This document shows positions 1 through 10,475 of a stretch of 64,000 nucleotides of DNA, in pieces. The notes under the pieces were generated by a model. It was not told where the DNA came from. It saw only the letters and a list, made by a program, of their open reading frames with translations, and searched no databases. Location of the stretch: the NCBI GenBank assembly GCA_016712535.1, contig JADJQW010000004.1:248001-312000 (forward strand), in the 5' to 3' direction. The translations under genes were made by a program, and so were the position numbers. This DNA comes from Flavobacteriales bacterium (GTDB lineage Bacteria; Bacteroidota; Bacteroidia; Flavobacteriales_F; PHOS-HE28). Position 1 is the first letter of the stretch. Each line of letters begins with the position of its first letter.

Positions 1-89
1 ACGTGAGCGATGGGCGAAGGCGGGAGTTCGTTGGGCTCTATCCGCAGGCACCGTTGAATGTGCTGGGCGGGGTGAGCGTGCGGCTCTGA
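1..89 (+). CDS. C-terminal end of a probable outer-membrane protein (partial)
   Basis: An open frame enters from the left edge and ends with TGA at 87-89. The last residues read LYPQAPLNVLGGVSVRL. The alternating hydrophobic final strand (LGGVSVRL) resembles the closing strand of outer-membrane beta-barrels in Bacteroidetes. Only 28 codons are visible, so the family cannot be named. It is followed by about 70 non-coding bases before the next secreted protein. Confidence 0.4.
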   Translation, partial: VSDGRRREFVGLYPQAPLNVLGGVSVRL

Positions 90-162
90 GCGGACCCTAA
101 CGAAAGTTCTATTGCGGGCGCGGTGATCGGCCATTAGCTATGTGGGGCGAAAACCTGAATCC

Positions 163-2223
163 ATGCTCCGACCATTGCTCCCCCTGTTTGCTGGCATAAC
201 AGCGCTCGCTTGCGCCGGGCAATCCACCTACGATGCCAAGATCTTGGATTACACCGGCTTGCGCTACGCATGCGAAGGCAGCGGAACGCCGGTGCTCAAG
301 ATCCAGAATGCCGGATCGGCCACCATGGGAACCTGTGTCGTAGAGACGTGGAAGAACGGTCTCATGGTGAACACCTTCAACTGGATCCTGGCCGTGCCGG
401 CGCTGCAAGGTGAGGTGCGCCAACCTGCATTGCCTTCCGTGCCGGTGGACCCCGGCGACCAGTTGGAGTTCCACATCATCAGCGTGAATGGCGTGCCCGA
501 CGAGGATCCGTTGGCCAACATCCTTGCGGTCGACCTGAACGATACCCCGGCGCTCGCGAATGGCGGTGAGATGGAAGTGCTCGTTGAGCTGGGCGATGAA
601 CCAGGCGCCATCGCGTGGAGCGTGTCGAATCACTTGAACCAAGTGGTGGCAACGGGTGGGCCCTATGGTGAGAGCAACACGGTTGTGACTGAGGAACTCG
701 ATCTGCCGTCCGGTTGCTACACCTTCAAGGCAGAGGATCAGGCAAGGAGCCTTGCACCCGATGCCGTGGTACGGGTGAAGCGCGGCGGTAATACGCTGCT
801 CGTGGCTGCGGGGCTCGAGGAGCCCTATGCAAAGGGCCTCCGCGCCGGTGCGCTCCAAGCATGCCCGTATCCGGTGGAACTGGAGCTGCGCACCGATGCG
901 GCGGCCAATGAGACCTCGTATGAGATCCGATCCGGTGACGGCAACACCATCCATTGCACGGGAGGCGGCATTTCGGGCGGCGCGCAAACGTTGATTGACG
1001 GATGCTGCCTGCCCGTGGGCTGCTATCAATTGAGGGTGATGGACGCAGGCGGCGATGGCATCGCAGGCGGCGGTTACATCATTCGTGAGGGCAATGGCTC
1101 GATGCGGCGCATCATTGACAACATGGACGGATTCGGCGATGGCGGCATGAGCGCCATCGCAGGCGGCGAAGGCTTCTGCCTGCCGCTCGGGGACGATCGC
1201 CCCACCTTCACCAGTTGCGATAAGCTCGATTGGCGCACAGCCCCATGCGGCGCTGAATACGTCGTGCTCAATGCGAATGCTGGCGTGACCGCGCAGTATG
1301 GCATCGACGACGCTGGCAGTGGCTACCAGATCTGGTTCTTCGATCCCAACGGCGGATACAGTTTCAAGCGCTTCCAAAGCCACGCCACCAGCAACGGCAT
1401 GCCCGTTAGCGCTACGCGCGCTTGCCACTTCCTGGTCAATGGCTGGAGCGGCAACCAGCTCCAGGAAGGCGTGCTCTACAACGTGAAGGCACGCGCAAGG
1501 ATTGGCGGGGACTACCAGGCATGGGGTGCGGCTTGCCGCTTCCGCATCGACAATGCCGCTGCGCAATGCCCGGCCACACGATTGCTCGACCTGCCGGGCA
1601 ATCCGTACCTGAGCTGCGGGCAGAGCCGATCGATCGGCAGCAATGTGCTGGTGCATGCCCGCCCCGTGAGGCGCCGGAACCCGAACTGCAATTGGGTGAA
1701 TGCCAATCGATACCAGTTCCGGTTCCGGGTTGCCGGTGAACCAGGCGAGATCGTGAAGACCAGCGCTACGGGCAAGTATTGGGTGAATACCGTCGGACTC
1801 GAATGCGGCGTGGCCTATCACGTGGATGTCCGGGCGAGCTTCGATAATGGGGCGTCGTGGTGCCGCGATGGGGAGGCCTGGGGTGATGCCTGCCAGCTCA
1901 CCATCGAGCCATGCACCGGGGCTGAACTGGTCCCAGCGGCTTCTGGGTTCACGGAACCACGCTTGATGCTCTACCCGAATCCGAATGATGGTGGAACAGT
2001 GCGGCTGATTCTGCCGCCCTCTTCCGATCATTCGCTCCAGGTGGATGTCGAAGTGGTGGACCTATCAGGCAGGGGCGTGATCAATCATCGATTCGGTCGT
2101 GAAGAAGGGATGCCCTTGGACGTGATCCTGGAATTGCCTGCCGGCACAGCACCGGGCATCTACCTCGTTTCAGCACGTACCGACGAAGAGACCCTTGGTG
2201 GCCGATTGGTCATCCGGGACTGA
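163..2223 (+). CDS. Secreted T9SS type A cargo protein, long paralog
   Basis: A 686-residue secreted protein. I chose ATG 163 over the in-frame GTG 142 because it puts a signal peptide (MLRPLLPLFAGITALACAGQ) at the N-terminus. Residues about 20-125 form a beta-rich module that is almost identical to the module in the next gene. The middle is rich in Cys and Gly, with repeated CCLPVGCYQLRV and DLPSGCYTF-type strands and fibronectin-like segments. The last 85 residues start at LYPNPNDGG and end with GIYLVSARTDEETLGGRLVIRD, a T9SS type A sorting domain. It should therefore cross the outer membrane by T9SS and be released or anchored to the surface. No enzymatic motif is visible; an adhesin-like or structural role is only inference. 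Confidence 0.85.
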   Translation: MLRPLLPLFAGITALACAGQSTYDAKILDYTGLRYACEGSGTPVLKIQNAGSATMGTCVVETWKNGLMVNTFNWILAVPALQGEVRQPALPSVPVDPGDQLEFHIISVNGVPDEDPLANILAVDLNDTPALANGGEMEVLVELGDEPGAIAWSVSNHLNQVVATGGPYGESNTVVTEELDLPSGCYTFKAEDQARSLAPDAVVRVKRGGNTLLVAAGLEEPYAKGLRAGALQACPYPVELELRTDAAANETSYEIRSGDGNTIHCTGGGISGGAQTLIDGCCLPVGCYQLRVMDAGGDGIAGGGYIIREGNGSMRRIIDNMDGFGDGGMSAIAGGEGFCLPLGDDRPTFTSCDKLDWRTAPCGAEYVVLNANAGVTAQYGIDDAGSGYQIWFFDPNGGYSFKRFQSHATSNGMPVSATRACHFLVNGWSGNQLQEGVLYNVKARARIGGDYQAWGAACRFRIDNAAAQCPATRLLDLPGNPYLSCGQSRSIGSNVLVHARPVRRRNPNCNWVNANRYQFRFRVAGEPGEIVKTSATGKYWVNTVGLECGVAYHVDVRASFDNGASWCRDGEAWGDACQLTIEPCTGAELVPAASGFTEPRLMLYPNPNDGGTVRLILPPSSDHSLQVDVEVVDLSGRGVINHRFGREEGMPLDVILELPAGTAPGIYLVSARTDEETLGGRLVIRD

Positions 2224-2271
2224 TCTTCACCCCCGCGGATGTCAAGCAACTAGCCAACAAGCTACACGGGA

Positions 2272-3222
2272 ATGAAGCCGGTACTCTTCCTCATATCATG
2301 CGCCCTCGCAGTCAATTGCGCTGCCCAAACCACCTACGACGCCAGGATCCTGGATTACACCGGCTTGCGCTACGCATGTGAAGGTGAAGGCCTGCCCGTG
2401 CTGAAGATCCAGAATGCCGGATCGGCCACTATGGGCACCTGCGTGGTCGAGACCTGGAAGAACGGCCTTATGGTGAACAGCTTCGATTGGATTCTTGCAG
2501 TACCGGCTCTGCAGGGCGAGGTGCGCCAGCCCGCACTGCCGTCTGTGCCCGTGGACCCCGGTGATCAGCTGGAGTTCCACATCATCAGCGTGAACGGGGA
2601 GCCCGATGAGGACACGGACGGCAATATCCTCACGGTGCCCATGGACATCGTTCCCGGATCGGCGACCACCTATCTCGTGAACGTTGTAGTGAACATGAGC
2701 ACGCCACCCGACTCGCTGTTCTGGTCCATCACCGATTCCGACGCGCAAGCGGTGGCGCAGGGCGGGCCCTACACTACGGATGGTTTGGAGGAGCTGTGGG
2801 TGGAGCTGCAACCGGATGCGTGCTACATGCTTCGCTTAGCTGAAGCAGGCAGTGCCCCCTCGGGTGATGGACAACTTGCCGTGTTCTCGGATGATGCTGT
2901 GGTTGTCGATCTCATCGGCGGCACCGATGCGGCCCCTTCGCGCGGCGGGCTTGTCACGGGGCTATCGCTTGGAGCGGCAGCGCCCAGCATGGAACCGCTG
3001 TTCGCATGGCCCAACCCCGCCTCCGAGTTCTTGCGCATCTCAAGGTCCACAGGAGCGGTGCGCGTGACTTTGCGCGATGTCCAAGGCCGCATCGTGAAAG
3101 AGGTGGTTGCGGCATCAGGCGTCGCCATCGATGTAGCCGACCTGTCGCCTGGCCTGTATGGGGTTGAGGCGCATGACCATTTTGGAGCCGTGCTCAATAC
3201 AAGACTGATGGTGGCGCGGTAA
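2272..3222 (+). CDS. Secreted T9SS type A cargo protein, short paralog
   Basis: A 316-residue protein with a signal peptide (MKPVLFLISCALAVNCAAQ). Residues about 20-125 match the preceding protein with only scattered substitutions (for example DYTGLRYACEG, GEVRQPALPSVPVDPGDQLE). After that the two diverge: this one has a short linker and then a type A sorting domain beginning WPNPASEFLRIS and ending LYGVEAHDHFGAVLNTRLMVAR. It starts 48 bases after the stop of its paralog, so the two are probably cotranscribed. The conserved N-terminal module points to a tandem duplication with strong conservation or gene conversion of that module. Function unknown. Confidence 0.85.
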   Translation: MKPVLFLISCALAVNCAAQTTYDARILDYTGLRYACEGEGLPVLKIQNAGSATMGTCVVETWKNGLMVNSFDWILAVPALQGEVRQPALPSVPVDPGDQLEFHIISVNGEPDEDTDGNILTVPMDIVPGSATTYLVNVVVNMSTPPDSLFWSITDSDAQAVAQGGPYTTDGLEELWVELQPDACYMLRLAEAGSAPSGDGQLAVFSDDAVVVDLIGGTDAAPSRGGLVTGLSLGAAAPSMEPLFAWPNPASEFLRISRSTGAVRVTLRDVQGRIVKEVVAASGVAIDVADLSPGLYGVEAHDHFGAVLNTRLMVAR

Positions 3223-3236
3223 GCGTCCGCGCGGAT

Positions 3237-5198
3237 TCAGCTCCGCGCCGGTTCCACGAAGTACATCTCCATCTCGCCTTTGCCCTTGGCCTGCACCTTT
3301 CCGCGTGCGGTGAAATGGTACAGGCCACCGGCCCGTTCGTGGACCAGCGCATGCGTCGCCTCGCTGATGTTCACCCGTCCTGCTTCGCCGCTGCTCTCCA
3401 TGCGTGAGGCGGTGTTCACGGTATCGCCCCAGATGTCGTAGGCGAATTTCTTCTCGCCCACCACGCCGGCCACAACGGGCCCGCTGTGGATGCCGATGCG
3501 TATCTCGAAGTAAGGCAGGCCGGCTTCGATCTTCCGCTGCTTGCCCTCAGCGATGAAATCGCGCATCTCCAGGGCGGCGCGGATCGCATCCAGGGCATGC
3601 GTGGCGTTCGGCGTGGGCAGGCCGCCGGCCGCCATGTACGCGTCGCCGATGGTCTTGATCTTCTCGATGCCGTGCGTGGCACAGATGCGGTCGAAGGCGC
3701 TGAAGCACTCATGAAGGTCCTTCACGAGCTGCTTGGGCGTGACCTTCTCACTGAGCGCGGTGAAGCCCTTGAAATCGGTGAAGAGCACGGTGACCTGATC
3801 GAAGAGCCTCGCTTCCGCCTCGCCCTTGTCCTTCAATTCCTCCGCGACGGCAGCGGGCAGGATGTTGAGCAGCAGGTTCTCGCTGCGATCCTTCTCGAAC
3901 TGTATGGCCGCTCGCGAGCGACGTGTGTAGCGAAGTCGGTTCCACAGCCCTGCGGAGAGCGCGAGCACGCCCAGGCCAGCGTAGAGGAAGAGGTTGCGGC
4001 GCTCCTTCTCGCTGGCGATCCGCTCTTGCGCATGCAGCTCCTGCTCATGCAGCCTTCGCACATTGTCCAGGCTATCGGCGAGCATGCGCTCCTGAAAGGC
4101 CCGCGTGACCTCGAGCCGCGTGACCTCCTTGCTGTTGTTGAGCCGCAGCAAGGAATCATTCACGCTCATGTACGCGGATTGCGCGGCGTATGCATTCCGG
4201 AAGTCACCGGCGAGCTCGTGGGCGCGGTGCAGGCATTGCAGGCATTCCACGCGTTGCTGGAGCAGGTTGGCGGACACGGCGATGCCCTCTCCAGCGCGGC
4301 AGGCGGCGATGGCCTCGCGCGCCCGCTTCAGGTCGATGAGCAGGTTGCCGCGGTTCACATGGGTGCGCACCAGCTGGCGCGCACTGCCCAGCGAGGTGAG
4401 TATCCGCTCAGCGGAATCGAGGCTCGCGAATGCCTCGGCGCCTCGGCCCAGCTGCCCATAGGCACGCCCCAGGTTGTTGAAGGCCATGCCCTGCTCGAGC
4501 CTGCGCCCGATCCTTCTGTACAGCTCCAGCCCGCGCTCGAAGAGCAGCGCTGCCGTATCGGGCCGGCCCAGGTTCAAGTAGGCGCTTCCCAGGTTCAAGG
4601 CGGCTTGGGCGCGGCCGCGATCGCTATCGAGCTCCTCGGCCAGCGCAGCGCTCCGCTCGTAGTGGCCGAGTGCTTCGCGGTGGTTGTTCAGCTCGGTCTG
4701 GATGGTGCCCATGTTGTTGTAGGTGCCGGCCAATCCATCCTTGTTCTGGAGCTCCGTGTCGATGCGGAGGCTCTTCTGCAGCTGCGTGAGCGCCATCGGC
4801 AGGTCGCCGAGGCTGCGGTACACATTGCTCAGGTTGCTGTACGTGTTGGCCTCGCGCTTGGGGTCCTTCATCGCCTTGGATAGCGCGAGGCACGCATGCA
4901 AGTGGTTGAGCGCCGACTCGTAATCGCTCTTCATGCTGCTGCCCACGGCGAGGGTGGTGCTGGCTTCGAATTGCGCGGACTGCGATTCAACCCGGCGCGC
5001 GAAATCGAGTTGCTTCCGCGCCAGGGCCATGCCGCTGTCGGGCTGCTCGAACACCGCTCTCCAGGCGAGGATCTGCACGGCCTTCAACCGTGCTGAATCG
5101 GGCTGGGCGTCATCATTCCATACGCGCAGCAACGAATCCGTTTGGCCGTGCGCAGCGATGGCGACCAGCCAAAGGAGGACGAGCGCGACGCTCCGCAT
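3237..5198 (-). CDS. TPR-containing class III adenylate cyclase
   Basis: A 653-residue signalling protein. It has an N-terminal signal peptide (ending AAHGQ), tetratricopeptide repeats over residues about 60-330 (such as ANTYSNLSNVYRSLGDLPMA and GLAGTYNNMGTIQTELNNHR), a coiled coil, a membrane segment near residue 405 (LFLYAGLGVLALSAGLW) and a C-terminal cyclase homology domain. Both metal-binding aspartates are present (VLFTDFKGFT, IGDAYMAAGG), as are the transition-state Asn and Arg (DTVNTASRM). The Lys in EKIKTIGD and the Asp in DIWGDTVN are the adenine-selecting pair, so cAMP is the predicted product. The TPRs should lie in the periplasm and the catalytic domain in the cytoplasm. What it senses is unknown. 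Confidence 0.9.
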   Translation of the reverse strand: MRSVALVLLWLVAIAAHGQTDSLLRVWNDDAQPDSARLKAVQILAWRAVFEQPDSGMALARKQLDFARRVESQSAQFEASTTLAVGSSMKSDYESALNHLHACLALSKAMKDPKREANTYSNLSNVYRSLGDLPMALTQLQKSLRIDTELQNKDGLAGTYNNMGTIQTELNNHREALGHYERSAALAEELDSDRGRAQAALNLGSAYLNLGRPDTAALLFERGLELYRRIGRRLEQGMAFNNLGRAYGQLGRGAEAFASLDSAERILTSLGSARQLVRTHVNRGNLLIDLKRAREAIAACRAGEGIAVSANLLQQRVECLQCLHRAHELAGDFRNAYAAQSAYMSVNDSLLRLNNSKEVTRLEVTRAFQERMLADSLDNVRRLHEQELHAQERIASEKERRNLFLYAGLGVLALSAGLWNRLRYTRRSRAAIQFEKDRSENLLLNILPAAVAEELKDKGEAEARLFDQVTVLFTDFKGFTALSEKVTPKQLVKDLHECFSAFDRICATHGIEKIKTIGDAYMAAGGLPTPNATHALDAIRAALEMRDFIAEGKQRKIEAGLPYFEIRIGIHSGPVVAGVVGEKKFAYDIWGDTVNTASRMESSGEAGRVNISEATHALVHERAGGLYHFTARGKVQAKGKGEMEMYFVEPARS

Positions 5199-5216
5199 GC
5201 CGGTGAATGTAGCGGC

Positions 5217-5957
5217 TCACCCGTGCACGGCCTCGCTCAGCGCGAAGACGATATCCGGGTCGCGCTCGATGGCCGTGCCCACTACGAGCACATCGGCGCC
5301 CGCCTTGCACAAGGCGCGCGCTTGTTCCGCATCACGGATGCCGCCGCCCACGATGATGGGGAGCTTCACCGTATCGCGGACAGCCGCAACCATTTGGGGA
5401 GAAACGCTCCTCGGCGCCCCGCTGCCGGTGTCGAGGTAGATCGCGCGCAGCCCAAGCAGCTCGCCGGCAAGCGCGGTAGCCGCAGCGATGCCCGGCTTGT
5501 CGTGCGGGATGGGAGAGGACTGGCTGACATAATGCGCGGTGGTGGTGCGGCCGCCATCCACGAGCATGTAGCCCGTCGGGATCGCTTCGATGCCGAGCGC
5601 CTTCACCGTGGGTGCAGCGGTGACGTGATGCCCGATGAGCAATTCGGCGTTGCGGCCGCTGATCAGCGAAAGGAAAAGCACCGCATCCGCGTGCGTGCTC
5701 AGCTGCGAGGGGCTGCCGGGGAAGAGCACCACGGGCTGGCTGCTCCACTTCTTCACCAGTTCCACGCATCGGTCGAATGAAGAGGAGGTTAGCAGGCTGC
5801 CGCCCACGAATAGCAGGTCGGCCTTGGCCATGCACGCGTTCTGGACCATCCGCTCCAGTGCGGCTTCGTCCGTTCCGAAATCAGGGTCGATGAGCACCGC
5901 CAAGAGCTTCTGCCCCTCGCGCCTGGCCTGCTCGATGCGGTTCAGGACCTTGCTCAT
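5217..5957 (-). CDS. Geranylgeranylglyceryl phosphate synthase-like protein
   Basis: A 246-residue TIM-barrel prenyltransferase of the PcrB/GGGPS family. Visible features are the N-terminal KLLAVLIDPDFG strand, a family-typical GGSLLTSS segment, AIPTGYMLVDGG, YLDTGSGAP and the phosphate-binding IIVGGGIRDAEQA ... ADVLVVGTAIERD. Members from Bacteroidetes (group II) join a polyprenyl diphosphate to glycerol-1-phosphate; the lipid made here is not known. I prefer the ATG at 5957 (MSKVLNRIEQ) over the one four codons upstream, because a TATGTTCG promoter-like box ends only a few bases before it. It lies 18 bases upstream of the cyclase gene on the same strand. Confidence 0.85.
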   Translation of the reverse strand: MSKVLNRIEQARREGQKLLAVLIDPDFGTDEAALERMVQNACMAKADLLFVGGSLLTSSSFDRCVELVKKWSSQPVVLFPGSPSQLSTHADAVLFLSLISGRNAELLIGHHVTAAPTVKALGIEAIPTGYMLVDGGRTTTAHYVSQSSPIPHDKPGIAAATALAGELLGLRAIYLDTGSGAPRSVSPQMVAAVRDTVKLPIIVGGGIRDAEQARALCKAGADVLVVGTAIERDPDIVFALSEAVHG

Positions 5958-6013
5958 CGATGCGAACATACCGCTTCAGCTGCTGTTACCCGCCAAGAGG
6001 CTACTTTCGCGGG

Positions 6014-6031
6014 CCGCTAGCGTCATAGCGG
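6014..6031 (+). promoter_or_regulatory. Hairpin in the ahcY leader
   Basis: CCGCTA and TAGCGG form a 6-bp stem with a 6-base loop between a TACTTTCG box (6002-6009) and the ahcY start. The leader is too short for a recognisable SAM or SAH riboswitch. A role in expression is only a guess. Confidence 0.25.
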
Positions 6032-6053
6032 CATACACCTAGTCAACGGAACA

Positions 6054-7370
<1,317 letters not shown>

Positions 7371-7403
7371 GCGCGAGCGCCCGCTTGTGCCAATGCCAGA
7401 CCG

Positions 7404-7435
7404 CAGGCCCCGTGCTCGAACAGAGCCGGGGCCTG
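7404..7435 (+). terminator. Terminator after ahcY
   Basis: Perfect arms CAGGCCCCG (7404-7412) and CGGGGCCTG (7427-7435). An inner GCTC/GAGC pair extends the stem across a single bulged T, leaving a 5-base loop. It lies 33 bases after the ahcY stop. There is no long T run, as is usual in GC-rich Bacteroidetes. Confidence 0.7.
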
Positions 7436-7501
7436 TCGCTTCTCACCTGTTCCGGTTCGGATGCCTCAGCTTATCGCTTAGGTTTGGGGAAACTACAGGC
7501 C

Positions 7502-8104
7502 ATGAAGCGCATCATGCTCGCATTCGCCGTGCTCGCCTCGCTGCCGTCATCGGCGCAGGAGGCGCATGCGCCTAGCCCACGGAACCGGTTCCTCCTGAAC
7601 GCAGGCGTGGGTCTCTGGGGCGGCATGCATCGAATCGACCGTCTGGATTGGTCGGGCATCACCCCGCAACAGACGGCGCCGCGGCAAGGCCACTCGTTCT
7701 CTTGGCCCTCCTTCTTCTTCGAAGGGGGCTTCGCGCTTTGCGATCGGATGCAGTTGACGGCGCACTACAGCCATTGGCAGCAGGAGCAATGGCTCAGGGA
7801 GGGACACGATGTGATCACCAGTCACTGGAACTCGGTCAATACCTACATGGTCGGTGGCAGGTTCGAGTGGCTGCCGAAGTGCGACTTGGTGGACCTCTAC
7901 TCCGGGGTCATGGCCGGGGCCTCCTTCCAGCACTTCGCTTCGCGCGGCATCGAGGCAGAGGAATTGCCCTTAGGCGATGCCACTTTGTTCAGCTATCAGG
8001 TCACCGCTGCGGGCATCCGCTTCGGCAAGGCGGTGGGGTTCGTGGCCGAGCTGGGGTACGGCGCCAAAGGGACGTTCAGCACCGGGCTTTCGGTGCGCTT
8101 CTGA
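7502..8104 (+). CDS. Small outer-membrane beta-barrel-like protein
   Basis: A 200-residue protein of unknown function with a signal peptide (MKRIMLAFAVLASLPSSAQ). The mature part has alternating hydrophobic and aromatic strands (FLLNAGVGLWGG, MQLTAHYSHWQQ, TYMVGGRFEWLP, LYSGVMAGASF) and ends in GTFSTGLSVRF, a last strand with a C-terminal Phe that is typical of outer-membrane barrels. ATG 7502 is chosen because the upstream in-frame extension runs over the ahcY terminator. A short GC hairpin (8104-8119) follows immediately. Confidence 0.65.
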   Translation: MKRIMLAFAVLASLPSSAQEAHAPSPRNRFLLNAGVGLWGGMHRIDRLDWSGITPQQTAPRQGHSFSWPSFFFEGGFALCDRMQLTAHYSHWQQEQWLREGHDVITSHWNSVNTYMVGGRFEWLPKCDLVDLYSGVMAGASFQHFASRGIEAEELPLGDATLFSYQVTAAGIRFGKAVGFVAELGYGAKGTFSTGLSVRF

Positions 8105-8149
8105 GCCGCTCGCGCGGCTGGCCGCGCTTCTCCATCAATCCGCTTGCCC

Positions 8150-8157
8150 TACCTTTA
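8150..8157 (+). promoter_or_regulatory. Promoter -7-like box upstream of pyrG
   Basis: TACCTTTA lies 44 bases before the pyrG ATG and resembles the Bacteroidetes -7 element TAnnTTTG, with one mismatch at the last base. I do not see a convincing -33 TTG at the right distance. Confidence 0.35.
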
Positions 8158-8200
8158 CGCCCCGTGATCGCGGTCCGTCCAAGGGCCCTTTCCATCGGCG

Positions 8201-9835
8201 ATGACGGGCTCCACCAAATACATTTTCGTTACCGGAGGGGTCACCTCCAGCCTTGGCAAAGGAATCATCTCTGCCTCCTTGGCCAAATTGCTGCAAGCGC
8301 GCGGCTTCACGGTCACCATACAGAAGCTCGACCCCTACATCAATGTGGATCCGGGCACGCTCAATCCTTACGAGCACGGTGAATGCTTCGTGACGGAGGA
8401 TGGCGCCGAGACCGACCTCGACCTGGGCCACTACGAGCGCTTCCTCGATGTGCCCACGAGCAAGGCCAACAACGTCACCACAGGCCGCATCTACCAGAAC
8501 GTCATCAGCAAGGAACGGCGCGGCGAATACCTGGGCAAGACCGTTCAGGTGATCCCGCACATCACCGACGAGATCAAGGCGCACATCCAGGCACTTGGCC
8601 GCAAGGGCATCTACGATTTCGTGATCACTGAGGTGGGCGGCACCGTGGGCGACATCGAGAGCCTGCCCTACATCGAATCCATTCGCCAGCTCAAATGGGC
8701 CAAGGGCAAGGACTGCCTCACCATTCACCTGACGCTCCTGCCCTACCTGGGCACCACCGGCGAGCTGAAGACCAAGCCCACGCAGCACAGCGTGAAAGAG
8801 CTGCTCAGCCTGGGCGTGCAGCCCGATGTGCTCGTGTGCCGAACGGAGCACCCGATGCAGAAGGGCATGAAGGAGAAGATCGCCCTTTTCTGCAACGTGG
8901 ATGCGGAGGCCGTGATCGAGAGCCGTGACGCAGAGACGATCTACGATGTGCCGCTGATGATGCAGCAGGAGCGGCTCGATGAAGTGGTGCTCAAGAAACT
9001 CGGCGTGACCACCTTCCCGGATGCCGACCTGGATGCTTGGAAGGACTTCCTTCGCCGCTACAAAGAGCCGAAGGGCGAAGTGCATATCGGCCTAGTGGGC
9101 AAGTACGTGGAGCTGAAGGATGCCTACAAGAGCATCAAGGAAGCCCTGGAGCACGCTGGCGCGGCCAATGAGATCAAGGTGCATATCAAGTGGGTGCACA
9201 GCGAGAAGCTCACCGCCAAGAACATGGCGAAGCATCTAGGCGGTCTCGCGGGCATCCTCGTCGCGCCGGGCTTCGGTCACCGCGGCATCGAGGGCAAGAT
9301 CGAAGCGATCAAATACGCGCGCGAGAACAAGGTGCCTTTCCTCGGCATCTGCCTGGGCATGCAGTGCGCGGTGATCGAGTTCGGCCGCAACGTGCTGGGT
9401 TACGCCGACGCCAACAGCACCGAGATGAACGCGGACACCACGCACCCGGTGATCGCGATGATGGAAGAGCAGAAGCAGGTCGAGAACAAGGGCGGCACCA
9501 TGCGCTTGGGCGCCTACCCCTGCAAACTGGAGGACGAGAGCCTGGCGAAGCAGGTCTATCGCAAGCGCGACATCAGCGAACGGCACCGCCACCGCTACGA
9601 GTTCAACAATGCTTACCTGAAAGCATACGAGAAGGCGGGCATGGTGGCATCAGGCATCAACCCGCAGGGCAAACTGGTGGAGATCGTCGAGATCAAGGAC
9701 CACCCTTGGTTCATCGGCGTGCAGTTCCATCCGGAGTACCGCAGCACGGTGGCCAAGCCGCACCCGCTGTTCATCGCGTTCGTGAAGGCCGCCATGGGCA
9801 TGGGCGTGAAGCTCGAGTCGAAAGCGGAGGCGTAG
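8201..9835 (+). CDS. pyrG: CTP synthase
   Basis: A 544-residue glutamine-hydrolysing CTP synthase that aminates UTP to CTP. The N-terminal synthase domain begins with KYIFVTGGVTSSLGKGIISA (P-loop-like) and contains DPYINVDPGTLNPYEHGE and EVGGTVGDIESLPYIE. The C-terminal class I glutamine amidotransferase domain has the nucleophile elbow FLGICLGMQ (Cys) and the HPEYRS His-Glu pair. Full length for the family. Confidence 0.97.
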   Translation: MTGSTKYIFVTGGVTSSLGKGIISASLAKLLQARGFTVTIQKLDPYINVDPGTLNPYEHGECFVTEDGAETDLDLGHYERFLDVPTSKANNVTTGRIYQNVISKERRGEYLGKTVQVIPHITDEIKAHIQALGRKGIYDFVITEVGGTVGDIESLPYIESIRQLKWAKGKDCLTIHLTLLPYLGTTGELKTKPTQHSVKELLSLGVQPDVLVCRTEHPMQKGMKEKIALFCNVDAEAVIESRDAETIYDVPLMMQQERLDEVVLKKLGVTTFPDADLDAWKDFLRRYKEPKGEVHIGLVGKYVELKDAYKSIKEALEHAGAANEIKVHIKWVHSEKLTAKNMAKHLGGLAGILVAPGFGHRGIEGKIEAIKYARENKVPFLGICLGMQCAVIEFGRNVLGYADANSTEMNADTTHPVIAMMEEQKQVENKGGTMRLGAYPCKLEDESLAKQVYRKRDISERHRHRYEFNNAYLKAYEKAGMVASGINPQGKLVEIVEIKDHPWFIGVQFHPEYRSTVAKPHPLFIAFVKAAMGMGVKLESKAEA

Positions 9836-9900
9836 GCGGGCGCGCGGGAGCACCGCCCAAGAGGATCGCCTCGCGCGGCATCCACCGAAGGAGCCTCCGT

Positions 9901-10322
9901 TCAGCCCTTGCCCCCGCTACCGAGCACCAGCCCGGCCACTGCAGCGGTCAGTGCGGCCAGCACGCGCCCGCCATGGCATCGACCACGATGAACATGCGCT
10001 CATAGAAGAGGTTGCTCATGGCGTGCATCATCAGGTCGAAGTTGGCTGTGAGCAGCAGCCCGATGATGAACCCCGGCAGCAACGCAGCCTTCGCCGAAGC
10101 GATGCCCATGCGCCACATGATGAAGGCCATCATGCAGCCGTAGGCCACATTCGCGGCGATGAGCGCGAGCCAGCTCCAATCCTCTTCAGCCTTCATGAAG
10201 CCCTCGAACTTGTTCATGGCAGCCTCCGAGTAGCTATGCAGGGCAATGCCGAAGATGCCCCATCCCAGCAGGAAAGCGGCCACCGATGCGGCCAGCGCGG
10301 CCAGTACGACTTTCGTATTCAT
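9901..10322 (-). CDS. Small membrane protein with a probable 1-base frameshift near its C-terminus
   Basis: Starts at ATG 10322 (MNTKVVLAALAASVAAFLLG). As written, the frame stops at 9948 (124 residues) after a polar AGACWPH tail. Around 9969-9972 the other minus frame takes over and reads GRVLAALTAAVAGLVLGSGGKG before a TGA at 9901-9903. One extra base in the run GCGGGCGCG would join the two parts into a 140-residue protein with four membrane segments and a hydrophobic Gly-rich last helix, the pattern I would expect for this family of small Bacteroidetes membrane proteins. Either a true 1-base deletion or a sequencing error. Function unknown. Confidence 0.6.
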
Positions 10323-10475
10323 GGTGGTTGGGTTTGGTGAATCGAAGCTAGGCGGATGCATTGAGCCGGCTCGCTGCGCCCAGATGGGTTTTCCACCGCC
10401 TGTTATTCCGGAAGGTGGTTTCCGCGAAGTCAGCCCAAGCGCAGCATGCGCTCGCGGCGGAACACAGGCGCCCTG

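Noticed and set aside
109..2031. 640-codon open frame on the minus strand
   Set aside because: Complete overlap with a gene that has a signal peptide and a T9SS domain. The antisense frame is rich in Ala, His and Arg, as is usual for shadows in GC-rich DNA.
5970..6053. SAH or SAM riboswitch upstream of ahcY
   Set aside because: The leader has one short hairpin and is too short for the known classes.
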